Shown one piece after another: positions 1 to 3,753 of a stretch of DNA of 10,436 nt. The translations under genes and the position numbers were made by a program. The notes under the pieces are model-generated. The model ran no database searches and was not told the origin of the DNA. It saw only the letters and a list, made by a program, of their open reading frames with translations. Where the stretch lies: contig JAFGFV010000122.1 of assembly GCA_016930895.1 (NCBI GenBank), positions 1 to 10,436 on the forward strand. The letters run 5' to 3'. Origin of the DNA: Spirochaetales bacterium. GTDB taxonomy: Bacteria > Spirochaetota > Spirochaetia > SZUA-6 > DRHE01. Every line of letters starts with the position of its first letter. The stretch's first letter is position 1.

Positions 1-150
1 CAGGGCGGTTCGAAAGGTAACGGAGCGGCGACGCGTATTGCGCCCCTCGGACTGTTCTACTGGGACAGCAGCGTTCTGAACGCGAAGGCTGAGGAGCCGG
101 CGCTCGTAACCCATAGGCATACCGAGGGACGGGACGGCACTGTCTTGTGA
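1..150 (+). pseudogene. ADP-ribosylglycohydrolase fragment, truncated (3' part of a broken gene)
   Basis: Frame 1 is open from the window edge to a TGA at 148-150 and reads like the middle of an ADP-ribosylglycohydrolase (DraG/ARH family), which removes ADP-ribose from proteins. The family core G-N-G-A-x-x-R-x-A-P-L-G-L is present at residues 6-18, followed by V-T-H-x-H-x-E-G-x-x-G, which matches the usual THxHPEGxxGA. In family members well over 100 residues normally follow, including a metal-binding Asp motif near the C-terminus. Here the frame stops four residues after that motif, and nothing after 150 resembles the missing half. A 1-base shift near 140-148 would extend a plausible helix by only about 12 codons before another TGA. 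The 5' part lies outside the window. I read this as a decayed gene or a rearrangement junction. A sequencing frameshift is less likely, since no downstream frame recovers the domain. Confidence 0.55.
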
Positions 151-226
151 CGGGGATAGTCGCTTCGAGGGCTTGGACCGCCTGACTCGCCGCGGCGACT
201 CAAACGGTCGGTAGCGTGAACTGGTG

Positions 227-244
227 GTGTTCGACATTGAACAC
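227..244. repeat. Inverted repeat GTGTTC-N6-GAACAC
   Basis: A perfect 6-base inverted repeat with a 6-base centre lies 91 bases before the DUF3024 start, in an otherwise featureless 184-base leader (151-334). It could be a dimeric operator or a small hairpin. I see no promoter hexamers beside it and no T-run that would make it a terminator. The half-site order is opposite to that of the Gram-positive LexA box, so an SOS box is not supported. Confidence 0.3.
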
Positions 245-334
245 TCATCGCACGGGAAATCGGGACGTGCCGGGGGTCTGGAGGCACTGGGAGTTCCGCC
301 GGCGAAAGCCGCAGAAGAAACAGGAGGAAACGAC

Positions 335-679
335 ATGCCCTTGCCCACACTTCAGAGGCAGCTAGCAGAGCGACTGCTTCAGTCATTCTGTGAGAACCGC
401 GTCGCGGCGGAGCATCGAAATCAAGTACGTGTGTACTACAAGATCCGGGGCAACTCAGTGACGCTGGTGGACAGGCGGCCGGGACTTTTGCTGCGAGATG
501 ACTGGGCGGACATGAGTATTGCCCAATTTCGCTATGATGAGTCAGATGGCACCTGGACCTTGTACTGCGCCGACCGAAACGACAGATGGCACATCTACAC
601 GGACTGTGGGCCAAACAAGGACCTGGCGGAGCTCCTGAAGGAAGTGGAGGACGATCCGATGGGGATCTTTCTGGGTTGA
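335..679 (+). CDS. DUF3024 domain protein
   Basis: A 114-residue protein that is almost entirely one DUF3024 domain, a small bacterial family of unknown function. Family hallmarks seen are an N-terminal helix ending F-C-E-x-R (18-22), H-R-N-Q-V-R-V-x-Y (27-35), the aromatic strand pair F-R-Y-D-x(5)-W-x-L-Y (65-77), then R-N-x-R-W-H-x-Y (81-88) and the terminal D-P-x-G-x-F-x-G (107-114). The start at 335 is chosen because AGGAGG sits at 322-327, seven bases upstream, and the domain begins there. The in-frame GTG at 224 would add 37 residues that resemble nothing and has no good binding site. No signal peptide or membrane segment is seen, so it is cytosolic. The nearest gene downstream is 309 bases away, so it is probably monocistronic. 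No function can be inferred. Confidence 0.88.
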   Translation: MPLPTLQRQLAERLLQSFCENRVAAEHRNQVRVYYKIRGNSVTLVDRRPGLLLRDDWADMSIAQFRYDESDGTWTLYCADRNDRWHIYTDCGPNKDLAELLKEVEDDPMGIFLG

Positions 680-790
680 CGGTCCGGACTCTGGGCTGCG
701 CAAGACAAGAAGAGAAGATACGACTGACCAAGGACAACGGGACGAACCCGAGAAAGCGCTGAGATCAACCCCCCAAGGTCAGCCCATATG

Positions 791-809
791 ACGCTGGAGT
801 AAACAGCGT
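791..809 (+). repeat. Hairpin 1 (ACGCTG / CAGCGT, 7-base loop)
   Basis: ACGCTG at 791-796 and CAGCGT at 804-809 form a perfect 6-base stem around the loop GAGTAAA. It is one of two similarly built hairpins in the leader of the DUF2786 gene. No T-run follows, so it is not a standard intrinsic terminator. Confidence 0.4.
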
Positions 810-856
810 TGTCGGCGGAGGCTGGCTGGGCGCGGGCTCTTTCAATCAGCCGCACA

Positions 857-875
857 GCGCTGCCTGGTTCAGCGC
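857..875 (+). repeat. Hairpin 2 (GCGCTG / CAGCGC, 7-base loop)
   Basis: GCGCTG at 857-862 and CAGCGC at 870-875 form a perfect 6-base stem around the loop CCTGGTT. The stem differs from hairpin 1 by a single compensated pair (A-T there, G-C here), and the loop length is the same. The two hairpins start exactly 66 bases apart. No T-run follows. Confidence 0.4.
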
Positions 876-988
876 GGGAACGGCGGGAAGTGAGCTTCAC
901 GTTCTGTTGCCCCGAGTCGAAGTGTTGCACGCTGGGCCGAAGGTGACCGCGCGCGGCAGGTGGAACAGTCACAAGAGAGGAACAACAA

Positions 989-1654
989 ATGAGCAAGCAG
1001 TGGGCAAGAATCAAGGACCGGGTCCGCAAATTGCTTGCGCTGTCCGGTTCTCCGTATGAAGCCGAGGCGGCATCTGCGCTTGCCAAAGCGAAGGACCTTC
1101 TCTCCCACGAGGGGCTTGGACTTTCCGATCTTGACCTGGATAGGCCTGGGGTCGTCGAGCTGAGAATAGTCACTGGACCAAGAATCAGTCCCTGGGAGAA
1201 GCGACTGCTGCACTGCATACTGCTCGCCACGTACACTGAGGCGTTGCACGCGTCCGAGGGCACGGAGGGGGAACTGATCCTCGTCGGCAGGGAGGCAAAT
1301 GTCCTGACTGCGAAGATTCTGTACGACTACTTGCACGAGACCGTGAGACGAAAAGCAGATACATTTCGTGACAGTATCGATGATCTGGAAAGCTTCCGGA
1401 TTGGGATGGTAGACAGCATAAGAAGGAAGTTTCAAGATCAAGAACAGGCTGTTGGCACCTCAAACGCTCGGGAAGACATCACAGCGGCGATGGCACGGGA
1501 GCAAGCGAGAGAGAGTACCGACTATGTGCAGGCCCACTATCGAGGTGCGAGCTCCAGCAATGACTGGTATGGTGTAGACCCGAACAGTTTTGGCTTGGGC
1601 CAAGGGATTGGAAGAAAGATCCGGATCAACCGGCAGCTGTGCCCCCCGGATTGA
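989..1654 (+). CDS. DUF2786 domain protein
   Basis: A 221-residue cytosolic protein. Residues about 5-45 match DUF2786: I-K-D-R-V-R-K-L-L-A-L, then a short S-P-Y-E linker and E-A-x-x-A-L-A-K-A-K-D-L-L, ending in a conserved G-L-x-x-x-D-L. Residues about 55-155 look like the alpha/beta domain that usually follows in this family (labelled DUF7168 in some databases), with Y-L-x-x-x-V-x-R-x-A near 115 and the S-F-R-x-G-x-V-D-x-I-x-x-x-F helix near 135. The tail has the G-x-G-x-G-x-K-I-x-I-N-R motif. The start is ATG 989, with GAGAGG at 975-980, eight bases upstream. The biochemical role is unknown. Such proteins are, from general knowledge, frequent on plasmids, phages and other accessory DNA, which fits the neighbourhood. 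No partner gene is adjacent. Confidence 0.85.
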   Translation: MSKQWARIKDRVRKLLALSGSPYEAEAASALAKAKDLLSHEGLGLSDLDLDRPGVVELRIVTGPRISPWEKRLLHCILLATYTEALHASEGTEGELILVGREANVLTAKILYDYLHETVRRKADTFRDSIDDLESFRIGMVDSIRRKFQDQEQAVGTSNAREDITAAMAREQARESTDYVQAHYRGASSSNDWYGVDPNSFGLGQGIGRKIRINRQLCPPD

Positions 1655-1817
1655 ACGGCAGAAGAACAAGATGCACACGAACTAGTTCAGGAGTTGACGG
1701 GGCAGGAGTCGACCGCGCAGAAGCCTGCCGCTGCGGCGAAGCGGTTGGTGGCTCGTGGGGGTACGTCTGGCAGCCTCGAAGCTCGCTGTGTCACCGCGAC
1801 CTGGACTAGTCGCAGGA

Positions 1818-1847
1818 TTGTCCGTAACGGAATGCATGGTCTATACT
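1818..1847 (+). promoter_or_regulatory. Candidate sigma70 promoter for the half-ferritin gene
   Basis: TTGTCC at 1818-1823 (4 of 6 to TTGACA) is followed after 18 bases by TATACT at 1842-1847 (5 of 6 to TATAAT). Transcription would begin near 1854, giving a leader of about 150 bases to the ATG at 2007. TCCGT-A-ACGGA (1821-1831) is a 5-base inverted repeat overlapping the -35, a natural place for a repressor. The call rests only on consensus matching. Confidence 0.45.
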
Positions 1848-1890
1848 CATTGCATTGCAGGGCGCTGGAGCCCGGCCAAAGGTGCTGACG

Positions 1891-1918
1891 GCGCGACAGG
1901 GTGGCTGCGCGACAGGGT
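1891..1918 (+). repeat. 12-base direct repeat GCGCGACAGGGT, two copies 16 bases apart
   Basis: Perfect copies of GCGCGACAGGGT lie at 1891-1902 and 1907-1918. They sit between the candidate promoter and the half-ferritin start, so in the transcript they would be in the leader. They could be tandem regulator sites or a chance or slippage duplication. Confidence 0.5.
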
Positions 1919-2006
1919 CGGGCCGCGATAAGGCGGCTTGCCGGCGTGACAGTCGGGCTGGTTGCCGAGCGACACATCACAGCAACAGGAGAAGAGGGAG
2001 GAGAGT

Positions 2007-2309
2007 ATGCCGGAATTTGGTTCGCCGTTTTCGGGACAGGCAAGCGATCGCAAGCTGACCGACCAGGAACTGGTTCGCGCGATCCGGTTCATGATCGCCG
2101 CGGAGTACGAAGCGATCCAGCTGTACATGCAGCTCGCCGAGTCGACAGACAACGAGTTGGCCATCGAAGTCCTGCGTGACATAGCGGACGAGGAGCGCGT
2201 CCATGCGGGGGAGTTCCTCCGACTGCTTCACGAACTGGCGCCGGATGAGCGGGACCTCTACGCGGAAGGGGCCGCGGAGGTCGAGGAGGAGATCGAGAAA
2301 TCGAAGTAG
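2007..2309 (+). CDS. EncFtn-like half-ferritin (rubrerythrin/ferritin-like family)
   Basis: A 100-residue protein with a single two-helix half-ferritin unit (about 18-78). Encapsulated ferritins (EncFtn) of this size dimerise to rebuild one di-iron ferroxidase centre. The expected ligands are visible: E33 in A-A-E-Y-E, Y40 seven residues on, and E63-x-x-H66. The spacings E33-Y40, E33-E63 and E63-H66 equal those I recall for Rhodospirillum rubrum EncFtn (E32, Y39, E62, H65). The N-terminal F-G-x-P-F-S-G stretch is, as I recall, typical of a conserved subgroup often labelled rubrerythrin. The acidic tail (E-V-E-E-E-I-E) lacks the short Gly/Leu-rich encapsulin-targeting peptide, and no encapsulin gene is in the window. 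The start at 2007 has GGGAGG five bases upstream; the TTG at 1962 is rejected. Likely role: iron oxidation and storage or peroxide/oxygen defence in the cytosol. The cargo relationship is unknown. Confidence 0.85.
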   Translation: MPEFGSPFSGQASDRKLTDQELVRAIRFMIAAEYEAIQLYMQLAESTDNELAIEVLRDIADEERVHAGEFLRLLHELAPDERDLYAEGAAEVEEEIEKSK

Positions 2310-2424
2310 CAGTTGACCCGACGCGCAGCCGGCCGGAAGCGAAGACGAACTCTCTGCCTACTACATCGAGGGTGCTGGGCATCTCGGGAAGCGGAGAAGA
2401 ACAAGCGTTTTAGGCCGCGCCTCC

Positions 2425-2465
2425 CTGCGGGGTGTGCGGGTTCTGCCCGGTCTGCGGGGCGTGCG
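2425..2465 (+). repeat. Imperfect 14-base direct repeat, 27 bases apart
   Basis: CTGCGGGGTGTGCG at 2425-2438 recurs with one change at 2452-2465. The rest of the gap 2310-2587 shows only a candidate promoter. In one frame this repeat creates a run of C-x-x-C pairs that looks like a metal-binding knot but is upstream of the true start of the next gene. Confidence 0.35.
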
Positions 2466-2498
2466 CAGCGTCGCGGCGCTCGGGGAGAGGTCAATCGA

Positions 2499-2527
2499 TT
2501 GGCACTAACGGACGGGTTTCCGATAAC
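2499..2527 (+). promoter_or_regulatory. Candidate sigma70 promoter for the beta flower-DUF1810 pair
   Basis: TTGGCA at 2499-2504 (5 of 6) and GATAAC at 2522-2527 (4 of 6) are separated by the optimal 17 bases. Initiation near 2534 would give a leader of about 54 bases before the ATG at 2588. Based on consensus matching only. Confidence 0.45.
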
Positions 2528-2587
2528 GTTGTCCGGAATAGTCACTGCCGCAGAGGATGCGCTGCGGCGGGCTCCGAGGAGGAATCC

Positions 2588-2875
2588 ATGGCGGAGTACA
2601 CGTTCGATGGAAGATGGCTGCGCAATAGTACGGGTCAGAAGCTGGGCGAACTGGATCGCAACACGATCAGGGCGTGGAACAGTGCGCGGCTAGGGGAGAT
2701 CGACCGCAAGAACATCAGGGACCCCTACGGCAAGAAGGTGGCCGAGTTCGACGGCAAGACGCTCAAGGACGACATGGGAAACAAGCTTGCCACCATCCAG
2801 GAAATTCAACAGGCCGTCGAAGGCGAGGCTGGAATCAAGCTGGCGGCGATGTGGTGCCTTCTGGTGCGAAAGTGA
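2588..2875 (+). CDS. 4-fold beta flower domain protein
   Basis: A 95-residue protein built from four tandem repeats of exactly 16 residues (5-20, 21-36, 37-52, 53-68). The pattern is x-[FLI]-D-x-x-x-[IL]-[RK]-x(3)-[GA]-x-[KR]-[LV]-[GA]; the second repeat has S-A-R-L where the others have G-x-K. This is the repeat of the '4-fold beta flower' proteins, in which the units close into a small beta structure. A helix and a hydrophobic L-A-A-M-W-C-L-L-V tail follow (about 70-95), too short for a convincing membrane anchor. AGGAGG at 2577-2582 lies five bases before ATG 2588 and fixes the start, rejecting a 52-residue Cys-rich extension from GTG 2432. Its TGA overlaps the next gene's ATG, so the two are co-translated. 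The molecular function of the family is not known to me. Confidence 0.8.
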   Translation: MAEYTFDGRWLRNSTGQKLGELDRNTIRAWNSARLGEIDRKNIRDPYGKKVAEFDGKTLKDDMGNKLATIQEIQQAVEGEAGIKLAAMWCLLVRK

Positions 2876-3357
2876 TGGCCGGAGGGGGTAGCTCCCCCGG
2901 CGGGCAGGGGGGCGGGGACCGCGATCCCTTCGATCTGGAGCGGTTCGTTCGTGCCCAGGAGGGGACGTACGCCGCGGCTCTGGCGGAGTTGGAATCCGGC
3001 CAGAAGCGCAGTCACTGGATGTGGTACGTCTTTCCCCAGGTCGAGGGATTGGGGCACAGCGGGACCTCCAGGTTCTATGCGATCAGGAGCCTGGAGGAGG
3101 CGCGGCGCTACCTGGAGCACCCGGTGCTCGGCAAGAGGCTCCTGGAGTGTGCGGAAGCGCTCCTCGGGGTCCGGGGCAGGTCTGCATCGCAGATCTTCGG
3201 CTACCCGGATGACATGAAGCTCAGATCCGCAATGACCCTCTTTTCGCGAGCGGCGGCCCATTCGCCGTCGGTGTTCGACCGTGTCCTGGAAAGGTACTTC
3301 CAGGGAGAACCGGACGGGCGGACCCTGGCCCTGCTCGAGACGCTCGCGGGTCCCTGA
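2875..3357 (+). CDS. DUF1810 family protein
   Basis: A 160-residue all-helical cytosolic protein of the DUF1810 family, some members of which carry an old, unsupported 'calpastatin' label. Family marks are D-P-F-D-L-x-R-F at 17-24, the invariant K-R-S-H-W-M-W-Y-V-F-P-Q at 44-55, Y-A-I-x-S-L-x-E-A-R-x-Y-L, H-P-V-L-G-x-R-L, and D-D-M-K-L-R-S-x-M-T-L-F at 112-123. The first 14 residues are a Gly/Ser-rich leader. The start ATG 2875 overlaps the preceding gene's stop as TGATG; no separate binding site is seen, so translation probably depends on re-initiation from the beta flower gene. GTG 2872 is a near-equivalent alternative. The length is normal and the C-terminus ends within family limits. Function unknown; the coupling suggests joint action with the beta flower protein. 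Confidence 0.85.
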   Translation: MAGGGSSPGGQGGGDRDPFDLERFVRAQEGTYAAALAELESGQKRSHWMWYVFPQVEGLGHSGTSRFYAIRSLEEARRYLEHPVLGKRLLECAEALLGVRGRSASQIFGYPDDMKLRSAMTLFSRAAAHSPSVFDRVLERYFQGEPDGRTLALLETLAGP

Positions 3358-3360
3358 GGT

Positions 3361-3440
3361 TCGCCGCGACCGCCCGGCCGCCGCGCCGCCACGACCGCCG
3401 CCGCGACCGCCGCCAGTCGCCGCCACCGCCCGGTCGCCGC
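3361..3440 (+). repeat. C-rich low-complexity tract (CCG/CGC/ACCGCC units)
   Basis: About 80 bases composed almost entirely of short CGCC, CCGCCG and CGACCGCC units starting a few bases after the DUF1810 stop. It has strong strand asymmetry (few purine runs on +). It is probably slippage-generated and is not coding. Confidence 0.6.
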
Positions 3441-3504
3441 ACTCTGCCCCCTCCGTGGCCGAGCCGCGCTGCCACCGTCCTTCGGCTGCGCCGTGCTGAT
3501 CTCC

Positions 3505-3554
3505 TTTGATGCCACTTGGCGGCATTTGACGTCATTTGATGGCACGAAGCGGCA
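3505..3554 (+). promoter_or_regulatory. Array of five 10-base units, possible operator array
   Basis: The stretch divides into TTTGATGCCA, CTTGGCGGCA, TTTGACGTCA, TTTGATGGCA and CGAAGCGGCA, with every unit ending in CA and three starting TTTGA. The first 20 and last 20 bases match at 16 positions. A 10-base step is close to one helical turn, as expected for a regulator binding one DNA face. It lies 200 bases before the PAS-GGDEF-EAL gene. The function is inferred from spacing alone. Confidence 0.4.
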
Positions 3555-3696
3555 AGAAATCGAAGTCGGCAGCCGATATACCTAAGAGAGGCCGGTTTTC
3601 GAGCTTGCAGCAAGTATCGTGCGGCCCAGGCTCTGAAAACCCGGTCGCAGCGTGGTATCGTTTGTATGTTCGCCGCGCGCGGACGGCGCTCGGACC

Positions 3697-3724
3697 GCGG
3701 GCGCCTGAGCGTGCGGGCGCCTGA
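3697..3724 (+). repeat. 12-base direct repeat GCGGGCGCCTGA, two copies 16 bases apart
   Basis: Perfect copies lie at 3697-3708 and 3713-3724, ending 29 bases before the ATG at 3754. Each contains the palindrome GGCGCC. The position suits a regulator site or a leader element of the c-di-GMP gene. Confidence 0.5.
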
Positions 3725-3753
3725 CCGGATGTGCAGGAGATAGGTGGGAACCG

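Larger units (their letters stand above)
680..988. other. Non-coding gap with two matched hairpins
   Basis: This 309-base gap between the DUF3024 and DUF2786 genes has no supported gene: the open frames crossing it are shadows on the minus strand without binding sites. It contains two 6-base-stem, 7-base-loop hairpins (791-809 and 857-875), listed separately. No hexamer pair good enough to call a promoter was found. Confidence 0.5.
1655..2006. other. Non-coding leader of the half-ferritin gene
   Basis: A 352-base gap with no supported gene. The short open frames in it have no binding site and no recognisable sequence. It holds a perfect 10-base palindrome GAACTAGTTC (1679-1688), a candidate sigma70 promoter (1818-1847) overlapping a small inverted repeat, and a 12-base direct repeat (1891-1918). 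The ribosome binding site for the next gene is GGGAGG at 1996-2001. Confidence 0.5.
3358..3753. other. Non-coding boundary region before the c-di-GMP genes
   Basis: A 396-base gap. From left to right it holds a C-rich low-complexity tract (3361-3440), five 10-base units in phase (3505-3554), an undistinguished stretch, and a 12-base direct repeat (3697-3724). A 62-codon frame at 3536-3724 starts with TTG, has no binding site and resembles nothing. I found no convincing -35/-10 pair for the gene at 3754; TATACC at 3577-3582 lacks a -35. Confidence 0.5.

Noticed and set aside
57..737. 226-codon minus-strand frame
   Set aside because: It overlaps both the ARH fragment and the DUF3024 gene, has no recognisable sequence, and is Ser/Arg/Pro-rich as shadow frames here are.
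734..813. GACAACG ... CGTTGTC inverted pair, considered as an integron attC-like site
   Set aside because: The ends do not fit RYYYAAC/GTTRRRY and no similar site flanks the other small genes, so a cassette array is not supported.
1679..1688. Perfect palindrome GAACTAGTTC
   Set aside because: It is too short to interpret alone. It has no promoter beside it and no second copy in the window, so it is only mentioned in the gap description.
2432..2587. Cys-rich 52-residue extension of the beta flower protein (CxxC pairs)
   Set aside because: The cysteines come from the repeated TGCGGG units at 2425-2465. A strong AGGAGG five bases before ATG 2588 and the domain boundary place the start there.
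3358..3585. In-frame reading past the DUF1810 stop for about 75 codons
   Set aside because: DUF1810 already ends at its normal length. The extension is Ala/Arg low-complexity from the C-rich tract and has no sign of selection.
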